Of a stretch of DNA of 64,000 nucleotides, positions 1 through 14,190 are shown in pieces. Made by a program: the position numbers and the translations under genes. A model generated the notes under the pieces. It did no database searches and had not been told where the DNA came from. It worked only from the letters and a program-made list of their open reading frames with translations. Position 1 is the stretch's first letter. Every line of letters starts with the position of its first letter. The DNA is from Oreohelix idahoensis (Eukaryota > Mollusca > Gastropoda > Stylommatophora > Oreohelicidae): the NCBI GenBank assembly GCA_024509875.1, contig JAMPIV010013729.1:1-64000 (forward strand). The letters are read 5' to 3'.

Positions 1-3000
1 CACCTGAAAACATTGTGGCAGCGGGAATTGCGTTGTCACGTATTCATATGTGACTGACGATATAATCAAGCATTAATCATTCTCAAATATATTCAAGACT
101 ATAAAGGAACTAAACTGTACCTTCAATTTAAACTTTAGTAAACACTAGTATGCATCACAGAATTGGAACTAAAACCCCCCCCGACCAGGAACGGTGGGCA
201 TTCAAGAGTACTTATCATGATTGTCATTGAAGACTTCGATCTATCACGTCCATTCTTTAACACGATATTATTGAAATATTCGGTGATTTGGAACATGTCA
301 TAGAAACAATATCTTTTTTTTTTTTTTTGCACGACAAAGTCGGAGAACTTATTATCCTATGTGCTATTTATATTCTTAGATGCCCTGGGATAAATGACAT
401 TTGCTTATCCAACGTAAACGTTTGAACAATTTTGCCAACTAAAGAGAATTCAATCCAGATCAAGATCTAATTAAGACGCGATGGATCATCATATCGCTAA
501 TACTAATAAATTACGGTTAACATTATACTTCTTGAATTGAATTATTATCATAAATAAATGCAAATGCTGAGAAGAAAAAAATGAAATGAAGAGAACAAAA
601 AAAAAAGAACCGAAATGATAAAAAGAAGAAATTATGAAAAAGAGAAAATAAATCTCACAACAAGTATTAGTGATTAAATATTTTTTTTTTTAATTGTACC
701 TATACATTTAGTTTAGATTAGTTAAATTGATAGTTATTATTCACTAACACTTAACACACACAATTATAGTTAAATTTATATTCCGAATTTGCTTTCTATT
801 TCTTCTCACTTTATTTTTGTTTTTTTCTTCTTCATAACAATCGGCGTTACATTAGGAATCTTAATAATGGAGTTATCTCTTAGTTTATTCATTAATTTAA
901 TTTTAATTAGTCACAAATTAATTCTATATGACATACTAATACGACAGACCTTTTTACTTTTAATTTAATTTCTATCATTTCACTATTAACATTGGACATT
1001 TATATTTAGTTGATATAATAATATGTATAATATTGATATATAATGTGATTAATGTTAGATGACTATGACAAATAGTTAGTTGACATGACCGCGACACGGT
1101 TCTACTCAGAACATCGTCGGCCATATGTCGCAATTGTGTTAAATTTTTTTGAAAAATTGTTAAGTCGGATAGATCTTGAAAAAAAATCTATTCGATTTTT
1201 TTTTTTCTCACGGTTGGTGTACAGGGATTTTTGTTACGGTTATTGATATATTAACGCCGTCTGCTAAAGGTCTATTATCAGACGTGCAATTGTAAAAGGT
1301 TAAGGCATTTTAATATATTGCGATAGATGTTTCAATTATTGAACGCAGCTCCATACACGATCGATCATGCGGTGACGTGTATAGCGTTGTTTATGGGTCA
1401 CAGTCGGTAACTAAGAACGCTACCTTTGTTACTTGACCGCCAAGCTGAATAGCTGCGTTTTCTAACCCTTCCAATTCAATGGCTTTGAAATATAGTCCAT
1501 ATTTATATGCATTTTTGATGGATACAGGGTCTTCAGCAGTCCTAGAACTCTATATGAGAGGGAAATTTATGGAGGTTAGTATATTTAACTAGAATTCTCA
1601 GAAGGAGAAGAATAATCGTCAAATTCGTATGAATATATTCAGACTCGCAGTCTCACTGTCGGCAGGTAGCCATGTCTAGCTGCGCGTGCATATAGCTGTG
1701 ATGTTCTGACGACAATACTGCATTGTATCCTTAAACGGACATTGACACATAACCAGCAGTCTACGTTATTGATTAATTTACTGCATCGGACTTATATGAC
1801 ATTTATGCCTAAGCTTATTCCTATTTTGAAATGACTATCAGACCCTGATGTGTACAACTGTGAATATTAAATGTATGCCGGACTCATATGAAATGACTCT
1901 ATCTCAATTCGAAATCGTATTCCAAGGTTCATATATTTAGTTCGGAAGTCTCAGCTCCATCCCCGCCTAATTCGCTTAATCTTCCATCGAAGGCAACGAT
2001 GCATCACTATCATCTGAATGAAAAAAAAAAACTAACACAATCAAGTTATGAAAAAACAGAAATGGCCAGAAATTTATAATTGTCTTTATTCATATCACAT
2101 GGAACATTGTCCAGAGCACAACAAACTCTTGCAACAATAATTAAGTTAGGCTGGGTTTACTGGTATCAACGTGTGGGAAAGCGCTACATTTTGCAAGACT
2201 AAGGAGAACACATGGCCCCATGAGCTGATCTCGGTACCAAGACATTGTGACCTGCACTGTTCTTCTACCCTATTCTTCTTTCATTTTATTAAACTTCACT
2301 TTGGTTAGAGCCTTTGCATTTACGTTTTAATTCTACATATGTGAGATTGTAGAACTTTCACGGACAAATCTCCACTCTTCCTCTTAAAACAGACAGTTAT
2401 ACGTCTAGTCCTATAATTTCTACATATACATAGATGAATTTATAGTTATGACCATGAGTGATTTCTGTTGATTTTCATCGCACGGATGGCGGCCTTAAAA
2501 AATCTGCAATCAACGTTTTTTATCCTCATAATCTTTATTTTGCTCGGAAGATTAATGCAGGTGGGTCATAGTCAAAGTAAGCGACTACTGACGAAGCGTT
2601 TGCCTCAGACCTCTGCAATACAAGCAATCCATTTCAGATATGTTAATGTACAGGCTGCACCCAAGTGGTTACGGCTTGGTTCTTACTACTGCTTTAGCCA
2701 ATCAATATTCACCATTTTTCTCTTCAGCTGAGTCTGCTCATACGACATGCTCCCGAGGAATAATTGATGCTTCCTCAATTTGTACGTTATGAAAGGAGTT
2801 GATCTATATTGGTGCCTATCTGGAGCTTGTGGATCGGGTGACCAAATAATTTCCGTGATCAGCACTCTAATAACCACTCGGTACTTTCCCTCAATTCATA
2901 AAGAGTAAACAATGGAGACACTCTGCTCTCTCCGCCCCTAAATGTTCACAGCCATACTCAATTTGTCTGATCACAGGCTGGGATTGAATGTGGAAACACC

Positions 3001-3549
3001 CTATCTAAATAAGTATATTTTTAATGTTCATATAATGCTGGGCCGCTCAAATGGAGGCTATATTCACCAACTATAGTTCGTGCTTCGCTAGCTTCGCTAC
3101 CGACATCTGGAGAATTAAGATATTATGTGGGGAAATGAGATTTCTGACTAATCAGATATCAATCTCGCCCCTTAGCATCTCGCTATAAGATGTGTGGGTT
3201 ATCTCCATCCAGGCGTCGATCAATAATTTCCCTTACAGCACGCGTTTGTGTGATGGGGTAGGCGTGACTAACATGTCACCCAAGAGCCCTTTTAATGTCT
3301 AAGTTAATAAGCCCCCCCCCCCCCCCCCCGCCTCCCAACCCTCCCCCCCCCCCGCTCCCTCCCCCACACATTGCCCCTCTGCCGCCGCATTATTATGTTA
3401 ACAATTTGTTTCGGTTTTTACTTAGGCGGATCATCTTCAATGTCAATGTCAGCCCTGCTCCCCATAAATGCGAGCTTTCAATATGTTCCTGGGGTGACTG
3501 AGTCTGAATTTCTATTTTCTCTGAGATGCCTTTATCAGAGTTGACTGAA
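1..3549. other. Unassigned AT-rich stretch
   Basis: No gene or recognisable repeat was found on either strand. The first 2 kb are AT-rich with A and T runs; open frames are short and show no family motif. It lies beyond the pol end of the decayed minus-strand retrotransposon, so the missing left part of that element could be here, but I found no LTR match by eye. Confidence 0.5.
3312..3365. repeat. C-rich homopolymer tract
   Basis: Almost pure C over about 50 bases. It produces a spurious proline-rich reading frame. It is one of several such tracts confined to the left 17 kb. Confidence 0.9.
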
Positions 3550-3559
3550 TTCTAATATT

Positions 3560-4235
3560 TTTGGTGAACACTGTTGGGGGAAAGCGGTGGAGGTGGATAC
3601 CTATCCTCTATGTCAACCTTATATTGTTATTTTCCTTGTTAATGTTATGCCGGCCATATGTTTCAGTATGCTTAGCTGGCATGCAAGCTGATTATGATTT
3701 TTCCCAACTTGGGGACTGTAGCCTTGCCTACATTTTTCACAGGCCCTCACAAATTGTGCCAATATCAGCCAGCTACTTGAGTGGCCCAATAGAAATTTTT
3801 CTGATGTCTCTTGACGGGTATTGTTCCCATTACCTCCTGGTGTCCACCGTCTAGGTTACAACATGTGATATTTAGCCATCACTTCTTGTCTTGCATAGGG
3901 AGTTGGAAGTACCAACATGTCCCATTCCTTTGGTCCGGCTCCCTGCCTCCTGTGGAGCTAGTCCATCTCTCAAGTAAATTTGTCCTTTCTTAGGGTGTGC
4001 AAGCGACTGATTTAGTAATTTGTCAAACAAAGCCTGTTTAATGATTTGCTCCTTTCAGCACTCGGGCTCTTTCTCAACCTGTTTATCAGAAAAGGGTGAA
4101 TGGGGGTTCCCCCTCCTTTCTACTAGGGTAAAGGGTCGACCTGACCTGAAGCGTGAGCCATTACCACAGCGTTTTACAGGGCGGTCTTCTAGGAAAAACA
4201 TAGTGTTACTCCTAACACCAGCGGGTAATTAAGAG
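3560..4235 (-). pseudogene. Decayed integrase N-terminal region of Gmr1-like copy B
   Basis: Translating the minus strand in shifting frames gives stretches that align with the integrase N-terminus of the complete element at 23-32 kb: a KGQIYLRDGL-like segment before the zinc finger, a GPKEWDMLVLP segment parallel to its NHNQLVLP, then FVRACEKC, matching the CxxC half of the HHCC finger (VKSCPECQ in the complete copy). Several frameshifts and stops interrupt it, so it is not functional. Orientation and position downstream of the copy B gag fit one element on the minus strand. The protease, the integrase core and RT were not found to the left. Assignment rests on by-eye protein matching. Confidence 0.55.
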
Positions 4236-4864
4236 ATCGTCCACACCACTGGCCTGCTCTAATCACTCCTTTCCACGCTACCTTGTCTCTACAATTGATC
4301 TCGGCTCGGGACTCTAGTGTCATGGTGGTATATTCCCTTTACGGCCCACTTGAATCTTCCACTTTCTCTGTATGGTATACTGTTCAGTGGTGGCCACTAG
4401 TGGGTTGCAATATACAATCTGAGTCATATATTCATAACCTGAATCGGTTATTAAAGGCCACCGTAACCGTTGCCCAATACATGTCACTTCTTCACAGATG
4501 CGGGAGGATGATTGAAGATTTATATGATTCTCTGTCTGTTTTTCCTTCTTCCCTTGTCCAATGTGTTATCATGCATTGCCGCGTGATATGGAAGAAACCT
4601 TCCTACACACATTCACTAGTTTTATGATTATGCAGCCGTGCTATTTGACAATTTTTTACTTCCTAGTACTGTAGGGTTCTCCTGGATTATCATATTTCCT
4701 TTCATGTGAATTGTGCCCGGTGCGTTCTTATTTTTATAGTCATTTCGTGGCCTATCAAAACTGAGGTAATGCTTACCTTTTTTTCGTTCTATTGATCTAC
4801 TATGATCAAATTCATTAATGTTTTAGTGCGTGCCTGATAATGTATGCTACCTGCCCTATTTTAA

Positions 4865-5770
4865 TTAACCTGTTACTTCTGCCTGAGCTGCTTGATACCT
4901 TTCAGCAACATTTAGCAACTCACCCAGCCTCTCTGCACCTTGTTCCATGAGAAACTTTCTCAGGTCTGGAGCCATGGACTCTCTTAATTGCTCTATATTT
5001 TTTTTCCTATAAAATCCTGCATTCTTTTCATATCTTAACAAAAGAGCCTGCTTTAGCATGTCATAATTTTCCTGATCACCTCTGCTCATTTTTGCAAAAA
5101 CTTCATAAGCTGCCCCACGAAGTCCTTGAGATAACTTTAAGCTCCACCTTTCTCTCTCTAACCCATACGTGGTAGCTAATAGTTCATACCTATTTAGATA
5201 GCTCTCTCTATCATCGTCTTTCTCAACAAAATGATCTAAATGAAAATTCATAGCTGAGGTTGAGGCTCCTTGGCTAGCAGTGGCATCAGAGGCAAAGGGA
5301 CTGGCACCATTTTCAGGAGCATGGCCTTGAAACTCAAACTCCCTTAGTCGTAACTCATGTTCCCTTTGTAATCTCTTCTCCTCCTCGGCTTCCCTTTCTG
5401 CAGCTAATTTCTTCTCTTCTTTCTTTCTGCAGCTAATTTCTTCTCTTCTCTTTCTGCTAATTTCTTTTGTCTTCTCTTTCTGCAGCCTTCTCTTCTCTTC
5501 CTTGCTGCAAATTTCTTCTCTTCCTCTTTGCCTTCAGCCTCAATCTTTGCTGCAACTTCTCTTTAGTTCAGCCTCAGCCTCAAATTGTAACTGCTTAATT
5601 TCCCTTTCAGCCTCTAACTTTCTTTCGGCCTCTTTTTCTAATCTTCTTTCTTCGCGTTCAATAAATTTGTCACATTCCGTAGTGACATAAGTAACCATAA
5701 CTTGCCCATCTAATCCTAACTCTTTTGCAGTCTGAACAGCAGCAGATCGAAACTTGGCCAGGTCCGCCAT
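4865..5770 (-). pseudogene. Broken gag of Gmr1-like copy B
   Basis: The minus-strand start (MADLAKFRSAAVQTAKELG) parallels the gag start of the complete element (MAELAKFRSAAVLTAKEMG). An E/K/R-rich coiled-coil segment follows, broken by frameshifts at about 5330-5540, then an open capsid-like part with FHLDHFVEKDDD and ERERWSLKLSQGLRG. The capsid part lacks about 40 residues that the complete copy has between FYRKK and IEQLRES; the deletion keeps the frame. A TAA follows QAEVTG, within a few codons of where the complete copy also stops. This is a related but distinct subfamily. It forms the structural precursor in functional relatives; here it is dead. Confidence 0.85.
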
Positions 5771-5978
5771 TGTCTATCAGGTAAATGTCTATACAATATT
5801 GTAACCAAAACAATCTTTATCTCTATGACTAATCTAACTGGACAACACAGGCACCGTGAGCTCAACCTTATTTAATTCCACCCAAGGATACCTTTTAATT
5901 CTTATATTCCCTGAAGTGAATTACCCCCAATATTTTAATAGGAAAGATTCAAAATCCCAAGAGCGAGACCCCAATATA
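5771..5978 (-). other. Leader and primer-binding site of copy B
   Basis: Read on the minus strand, the LTR end CACCACA is followed by TATATTGGGGTCT, the same as after the 5' LTR of the complete element (CACTACA then TATATTGGGGTCT). The TGG after TATAT is the usual start of a tRNA primer-binding site. The rest is untranslated leader up to the gag start. Confidence 0.6.
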
Positions 5979-7240
5979 TGTGGTGAAGTGGGATGTTATA
6001 AATATTTATAGGGGACTTAGTGTACTGACTGAGATCAGCTGTGAAGGTATCTGTATCTAATAGGTGTAGTGTTTTACAGATAACCTTACTTGCTACCACA
6101 TATGTATACCTCAGTCAGAATTATTCTGGATATTGTGATGACTACGTTATATGTCTAGGGTATGTGTATGATGAAGTGTAAGTCATAACAACAACAGACA
6201 GATAAACAATTTAATTTATTCCACCACACTTGACAACACTGTGACACACACATACATAAAACACTCTACGAGGATATCTTAAAGGAGTCACTGATAACTT
6301 TTCAAATAACAATATGTATTCAGTGCTGTCATGAATGTATATGTGTCCTGATTCAAATACAAAGGGAACCAGGAATCACAATCAATTTTAATTACAAGTT
6401 ATATGTACAGAATTAATCAATATGAATCTTGTAGTGACATATATTATTAATAGTATCCTATGTGTGTCAGTTGTGTAGTAGTAATATGAGGTAATACTGG
6501 TTTTGTTTTGTTCAAGCTCTGTTGGTATTTGTCATCATGACTTCAATAGTTTGTTTTTATTGGAACTAGTATTGGAGATGTTCTCAGTTCCTGGTATTAA
6601 AACAATTAAATTCCCCTCTTAATTTTATTTTACAATGTCATTTTAAGATGGGGGTACATAATGTTGAGCTCCATGGCCACACTCTCTTATCTTTCGTGAT
6701 GACTGCAGTAAAAGACTCCCTCTGCTCGATTACTTTAATGAGTTCTGGAGCCACCCCACTGGTTGCTATATGGACCAAGGAGTATGCTGTCCACCTCTGG
6801 CTTCAGCAAAGCTCTGACCAGGTGCTGCTCAATAACTTTAAGACCACGGTCCCTGAAACAAGAAGGTTGTACCTTCTACGTCAGAACTAATTTATACTCT
6901 ATTTCTACACTGAGCACAATACATCACAAACATTGAGTTCAGAGCGTTAGGCCAACTGTCAGCTTCATCTGAAATACTTTATACCAGTATTTCCCTCCCT
7001 AATGGTTACTACGCCTCTGCAATTCCAGCATTATTTCTTTCTAGTCAATAATCTAGGTGTCAGTGTACTGTTTGGCCATTCCATGCAGTTTTACTTTCCT
7101 CCGACACCTTCTGTTCAGGCTGGAGCACTATAGGCTTTACATCATGTTCGCTACTGAACTACACATATATATACAGACATAAATTATCAATTTACATTCA
7201 ATTTTCATTAAAAGATATTGAATATTTCAAGCTTACCACA
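5979..7240 (-). repeat. Putative 5' LTR of copy B
   Basis: One boundary is firm because the conserved TATATTGGGGTC leader abuts it; the plus-strand sequence there starts TGTGGTGAAG. The other end is a guess at GCTTACCACA, which gives TGTGGT/ACCACA inverted ends like TGTAGTG/CACTACA of the complete element. No second LTR or target duplication was found to confirm it. No coding sequence is seen inside. Confidence 0.35.
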
Positions 7241-10200
7241 ATTCATGGAAATAATAAACAGTTTCGTTGACTGGCAATGAATATAGCACAACTCCGATCT
7301 GCCGATGTCCCAGGCTTTATTTTATAAAAAATATACACTGGTGCTCAACGCACTGCTTCTTAGTAGGTTTATTACAAGATGTGGCAATGAACAGACGCTC
7401 TGAATTGAGTATATTCGCAGCTCTACCCAATCAAACCATGTCTACACATCTTTTCAAAAAAAAAAAAATACTCCCCTTTTCACGTTTCCCCCTGACAACA
7501 ACCAAGATAGTATTTATAGCCCGACCAATCGTGTTTAGTCTTATATTTGTTGCGCTCCAATCAATTTGGAGTTTACATGGTAGGCTATTTCCGTACGTAA
7601 GGTTTTTTCAAACACGTTATAAAAAAAATATTATGAGCAGAAATGATTTCATGCTGTCAGGCATCCCCACTATTTTATTTTGGTTATAATTTGGTAATTC
7701 CTAGACTATTTGCGTAACGTTTTACATATTCTTTGTCAGCAAGCCCTAAGGAACCCAAATATCTCAAATTTAAGGGAGCCAGACTATACGTGGCTGCTTT
7801 CAAAAGTGGCTAATTTTGTTACTACCACCTCCTGTCTCGCGACTCAGATCAAATCCCCATGCGGTGTGTCTGGGTACTACTGTCATAGTTTTCAAACGTA
7901 AACAGTTAACCATCTGTATAAATAGTCATCCTAATTCCCAATAAGCGTTTTTTCAGTGATTTTAAAACCTAACTCTTGGTAAGATGGGAGTAGTGAATTT
8001 TATCACTGTGTCGATCTTGCAAATAAAGTTTAGTGCATGTGGCCTTACACACCGTGATGGCAGCAATTGTGTTATCGCGCCGACGTCGTGTTTAGTGTTG
8101 CATCCTGACTGTCCCACTTGCTTTCTGCCTCTCCATAATTCTCTATCCTTTTAGTCCATCTGGTCTTTTAGTTACGAGTGTAATTATGGAATGAATGAAA
8201 TATTATAAATCTAGCGGTCCATTGATCAGCTTTGGTATCTCAAGGTTTTTTCCAAGAAATACGAGTACACAGTTTCTTTGCAGCCAATCTGAAGAGATCG
8301 GGTAATAATACATGTCTACGAAGACTCTATTACTATCTAACGTGAAAGCGCTCTACCAATTTGCGACAGACGAAAGCGCACAAAATCACGAGGCGATATT
8401 CTAGTACAGTCATTGATGGACAGCACTGCTTCTTTACCATTCTTCTTTCCAAAAATTATCCCCCTGGCCAAATAGATAGAGACCATAGCGAAGACTCTAG
8501 CATTTACGTCTGATAAAAACTAACCCATGTGGATGTTAGCAGACCCCCACGACATCCCCGACACAGATGTCCGAATTAATACCACAAGCTCTCGATTCAA
8601 ATTCCTGTTCAGTCCTATGAATCTGATTTGGCCAGATGCCTGGAAGAACTCTGTTGCCATGGAGTGAGTTGTTCTTCTCTTGTACCTCTTCTCGCTGCAC
8701 TAATATCTTACACCCTCTGTCATCTACCCTAGACTGTATATGCATAGGTAGACTAGCCAATATACCGGTCACCATACTGTGATTTCGAGTACTCTTAATA
8801 TTCGCATCCGGACCATTCGTCTATGTCCAGATCGCGAGCAGAGGATCCCAATCCCTACAGTGTGTCCCCCCCTCGCCTTCTATGTCATTCTGTTCAGTCT
8901 TCATCCCCTAACTTCAATTGATCTACTGTTTACTACTCGAACACTTTTCTCACAAACGCGCACTATTTAACGTCGCTAAATTAGCTGGCACAAGTTCAAC
9001 ATTAGGCTCATAATCGCGACGTAGATCGATAACCATCTCTACCCCCATGTAACGATTATATATTATCCCACAGCCCTACAGTTACTACGTAAATTAAGGC
9101 CACATTTGAACTGACAGCCACCTTCCAGTGTCTTATTGGCCTCCCAAACCACAACCCACCCACCTCCCCCGCGCACAGCGTTACCCCCCCCCCCTCCCCC
9201 AGTAGCCAAGAGACTCTCTTGGTTATCGTAATATCTGAGCTGCATCTTACAACCGTGTATCCTGTGAATTATTTGTTGACTCTTTCTAGATCACCGATCA
9301 GATCTATACCCCGCTAACTTGTTCAGGAAACAACCATTCTCTAGCGTCAATTCTAGTCCCTACTAGACATTTCCCCTGCGTAAAACCCCATAAGATAATA
9401 CGCATCAGCTGATTTGAGTTTCTCGCATACATGTTTATCCCAGTTTCCAGCCCCTAGGATACTCTCAGAGGAAACCCCTCCCCCGCCGTCAGCTCCATTC
9501 GCTACTGCTGAGCCACTCCGGACTGACGAAAAGCGCAGTCTAAGTCCAGTTCCATGATAGTAGCGAGGTGATCTGACAGAGTCATCTGGAAGGAGATAGC
9601 CCTTTCCATGTGTACTCACGGCACGTATAAAGCTTAATAAGTTAGAAAGCATGAACTCAGTTACCATACGCGGGTTGTAAGCGACTATAATCCGCAGTGG
9701 CACAGTTATACGCGTATCTGTGTGTGTGTCCCATGTGTTAGCACAGAACTCATTGTCCGTGACTCTAGCACAGTGAGTAGATTACATGTACTCGACTAAG
9801 TTCAGTCTAAAGCCAGACATCATCAATGACATGTGACTGATGAAATAGACTTGTCTATCTGTCATTCATTCATATGATCCGAGTTTCTCGTTACTAATGT
9901 TAAATATATAGACGATGTCAGGAACCAGACAGCTGTAAGACTCATGTCAGCGAAGAGGCTTTCATGATCCAGATAGGTACTTATCTCAGACTGTCTTCCG
10001 AGATCACTGCAGTAGACTGATTGAGAATCAGTGCACTATCATCCACCCTCTTTCCGGACTAGATAGTCTTTCTAGTCTCACATTATAGGCTAACACCAAT
10101 AACATCAAGATGAAAGCCCCTCGAAGCCGTGAATTCGATAGACCAACCTCCTAGATTAGAGAACAGTATCGCTACTATATGTGTATTGCAACCAATCCAG

Positions 10201-11824
10201 CATAAAATAAATCAAAGCTTCTGATGGGCACCAGTTGATAAGCCCATATGCCACATATCTAATTAGAGCCTACCTATCTATGTATTGCTAGGTAAGACAC
10301 ACAATAGTGCACATCACAATACAACCTATCTGCGCTATTAATCCCTAGACTAGATTTCAGCCTGTGGTTGGAGGGTCCCTATTACGATCCTCTTGTGCTA
10401 AACGAAGATCGCGTCTTACCTCGAAATATATCATTTTTCCCTTGTAAAAATCTAGATCTATCGGCCTCTGTTTTACTCTTTTTCTAAGAAATCCCCCCCT
10501 GCTAAATTATAACCATCAGACATTCGACTACATTCTCGAAATGAACTAACTAACCCCCCCATCCCAAGTACCTACATCTGGTCACTCCCGCTGTCTTCAA
10601 CCTCCTTGTTTACTACGCAACAAAGATTAATGGAACGCCCCGCCCTACCCCTCGGACTTAGCTAGCGAAATCATCCCAATAGAGTCTTGTGCGACCCGTA
10701 CCCAAATCATATCCCAGCCTGCAACAAGTGCCCGCTGGTAACTCCTATTGTAGATTACTCCAGAGCCCCACCATCTCCACATTGAAAATCAGCAGTGCAA
10801 CAATACGTTCGATGTATGCTTCTATGCGACCGCCTTGCGACTACACTGCCCGAACAATTGTTCTAATATGATTGGAGGGTCCTACCACGTTAAATTCCGA
10901 TCGAGAACTACATCTGATTGAACTAATCTCTGATCTTTTACCATCTCACGCTATCACAAGCACCGCCAACACAAAGCCCACTGTCCTCTAGAGACACCGA
11001 TACGCAGCTTACCCGGTGGCACGTGAGCACTATGTATTATGCAAAACCTTCCCTTTCGCCGAATCGACACATCCCAGATCTTCCCCCGCTCCTCTAGTAT
11101 ACATTCTCTGCACCGATTTCATTCTATTCTTACGCCCAATTCGGGCTATAGTACCCTGTAGCGTCCCGTGCCCCCCCCGACGCCTCAAGCGAGAAGAGCA
11201 GTCCCACCGGCAACTACACCCTCTCATCACTGGGATGATCGTGGGACAGCCCTATCTACCTGGACCCACCACCACCCACCCTCCTGCCTAGACAAACAAG
11301 TCCCCAAAGTATACCTCCTATTCCCCCAACAGGCCATCAGGAAAGTTGCCATACCCCCCGCCTCCTCCCGTCCCACATATTGAAACCACACCCAAACACT
11401 GGCCACCCAATACAACTCCCGACTCCTCCACCTCTCGCCTTTAGCCCCCCCTTCTGTAGCGAATATTATATGCCTTTGGCTATTATGAGGTAGCTACCCA
11501 AATGAAGTCCCGCCCTGCTTGAGCGTAATTTAAAATTGTGCGTTTAACCACTCGAAGCATGATGATCTAAACTATTTTACGCTTCAACAATGGCCCGTAT
11601 TTATTTACATCAATAGATGGTCACTGGTATAAGGTTTGGGCCAATAATTGTCAATTGAACACTGACAATTCGCGTACAGGACAAAAATTATGAGACTACG
11701 GATGACCTTTTTCTTTCGCTGCTTTTGTTATGCACACATCGTAAGGCGGTAATATGGGATGCGTGATTGAGCATTAGAAAAAATAATGGGGTAATACAAT
11801 CAGATAAGGGTGTTAGCAAAAGGA

Positions 11825-11953
11825 TGGGGGGGTGGGGGTGGGGGCCCGGGGGTATCTTACAACCCTAGCCTTCCCCCCCCCCCACCCCCCCCACAGGCCC
11901 CCTCCACCCTCCCCCCCCCCCCCCCCCCCCCCCCCCCCACCCCCCCCCCCCCC
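11825..11953. repeat. G tract followed by long C tract
   Basis: About 28 bases of G-rich sequence (runs of 5-7 G) are followed 20 bases later by about 80 bases of almost pure C. The two could pair or form quadruplex/i-motif structures. Assembly error at such a site is likely, so the true length is uncertain. Confidence 0.8.
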
Positions 11954-12316
11954 ACTGTAGTGACTTTTAAATAATTTTACTTGATGTCCGCGGCGCATGT
12001 AACTTAATGTCCGAGTTTCCCCTGTTATAGTGATATAATGGGTTTTCTTTTTATATGTAAGGTTTTTGATGGGTAGGTTTTAGAATTATAATATAAATAG
12101 ATGGAGGTCCGAATAAGTTATTTTATATATAGTATAATTTATAAAGTATATGTTAGTATGATTTTAGTATTTACTTAAATTATATAATTATATTATATAT
12201 TAGTTAAATTGTTAATCAGTATAGTTATATAGTTAAAAATATTTTTTAAGAGGAACCTAAGAGTTTCAGAGATTGTTGAATCGTATTTCTATATTCATAT
12301 AGTTAAAACCCCAAAT

Positions 12317-12455
12317 GCATATATATATATAGTATATATATACCAAATATATATAGTAGATATATCCTAATCTACATATATATACTATAGTATGACTATG
12401 GCGCTAGAATAATCCCTATATGCATAGCGATATATATAGAGATATATATATGGAG
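12317..12455. repeat. AT dinucleotide-rich microsatellite block
   Basis: Interrupted (TA)n with AGTATATA variants over about 140 bases, in an AT-rich neighbourhood. No coding potential. Confidence 0.8.
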
Positions 12456-14190
12456 ACAATTCATTACTCAGGAGTGCTAAATCCCTTCCTGAATCCAGTC
12501 AGTTACTCAACGCTTATTGTGAGCAGTTGATTCAAGCGGACAATAAGATTATTGTCATCAGCTGCATTGTTTATGGCGCAGCACTAACTCACTCTGACGT
12601 CATTCTTTACGACCAGAGTTTACTGATTATTTCATTCCATGCTCGGTTTTACATTCATGAAAGGCGAAAGTGCTTCTTTTATACTCATTCCTTTGGCCTT
12701 ATCTACTGAATCAAGCAATCATGTGTATATGAACTATTAGCCGGTCCTAAAAAAAAGCTGATATGAGCCTATGAAAGATCGATTTAACTTCCTGTGGATT
12801 TAACTTGTATCACTATGCAAGGAGCTGGGTTAAGTATTTAGCATATAGGCAAAAAATCGTAACAGTTGGGACGACTTCTTAGTTTTTCTTTGTCGATCGC
12901 CATATGTAGATGATGTATAATTTTAAGTCACGGGATACCGATGATCAACACTTCGACTGATTGTATTAGATATAATCATTCTAGTGGAAGAGCATTCGCC
13001 TTCTCTTAACTTCATAATAGCTTTCAGTCTCGAGTGTAGGTCTCTTTTCGGCCCCTAGAAGATCAAATCTTAATATTGCGTTATACATTAGGAGCAATAC
13101 CTAACTAGAACTACCCATCATAACAGTTAGTTCGTTTAAGCGATCACCTACTATGCCCATGTGACTTGTGAAGCATACAATCGTTCAGCTTACTGCATTT
13201 GTGAGCATGTGCACGTTTGCTTGGTGCAAGCTGTACTGTATGTCGGTAATAATGTAGTTATCTGATCCCTGCAGGTCGAGAGTGTGATAGAGACCTTGAA
13301 CTGACTAATCGTGACTTTGACATAACACCAGTTTACATAGTTCAATTTAGGGTGGCTTTTTTTAGGATTTGTTACAATTTTTTCTTTTATTTAGACAACA
13401 AGTTTGGAGGGTGTCTGTTTTGTATTCGTGTTGCCCCTACAGCTAAAAGAGTTAATATGCGTATTCACAATCAATTTACGACAGAGGAGTCAGTAGTAGT
13501 AAAATTTTATGAACGTGGTAGTTGACACGAATAGGGAGAGAGTGGCGTTTTTGAAAAAATTTGATGTAGCGCCTCGTCTGCTCTTCATAACATGATGGTT
13601 CCTACTTTTATCTGCAAATAGTTAACTTTTTTGTCCAACATAAGTTTAAGAATTTTGATCCACAAAAGTTAACTTTGTCTTGCCCCCATCCCTTAAGTCT
13701 TTTAACAATTCCCTTGCTGTGGACGACTGTATAGTGGTAAGTATTATGATCTCAGCTGTAAATATCAGTATAAATTTCGTTTATATATCGATTAATCTGG
13801 AAGAAAATTATTTTTAAAGTAGTACGCGAGGTAGTATAGTTATTCTTTTTGTTTAAATATATTTGTTAATACACAGATCTTAGAAAAAAGATGCAGACTA
13901 AATAAAACAGAAACTGGTGTAAAATTAGAGCCGCCTTTAAAAAATGCCATTAACACAGGTTATCGAGCTATCGCCCCCCCCCCCCCCCCCTCCACGATAA
14001 CAGTCTTACTGATCTGAGATTAAAGACTGCCAACATGTTTTAACTAGCTCAGGGGTCAAACGCGAAACACTAACCTTTTCATGACAACAGACCCAATATA
14101 TTTTAACCTTTGGTCTCCATACTTAAAGAATACTTGAAAAGCCACATGACAAGAAAAATCACAACGGTAGTCCATTCAGCTCAATAAGAT

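Larger units (their letters stand above)
7241..14190. other. Unassigned region, indel-rich and homopolymer-rich
   Basis: No gene, tRNA or named repeat could be supported. Open frames are short, overlap on both strands and carry no motif. From about 9 to 11.5 kb the sequence is C-rich and pyrimidine-skewed; long C and G runs occur at 9184-9200 and 11825-11953. A weak helix-turn-helix-like stretch near 13480-13560 is discussed under rejected items. Confidence 0.5.

Noticed and set aside
3295..3501. Proline-rich open frame
   Set aside because: It is the translation of a C homopolymer tract and has no other support.
9063..9245. Glycine-rich minus-strand frame
   Set aside because: Produced by a C/G run; no motif, short, in the noisy region.
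13480..13560. Possible helix-turn-helix of a transposon-related domain (FTTEESVVVKFYERGS)
   Set aside because: Resembles the start of a domain often seen in mobile elements, but only about 16 residues read before a stop and no element ends were found.
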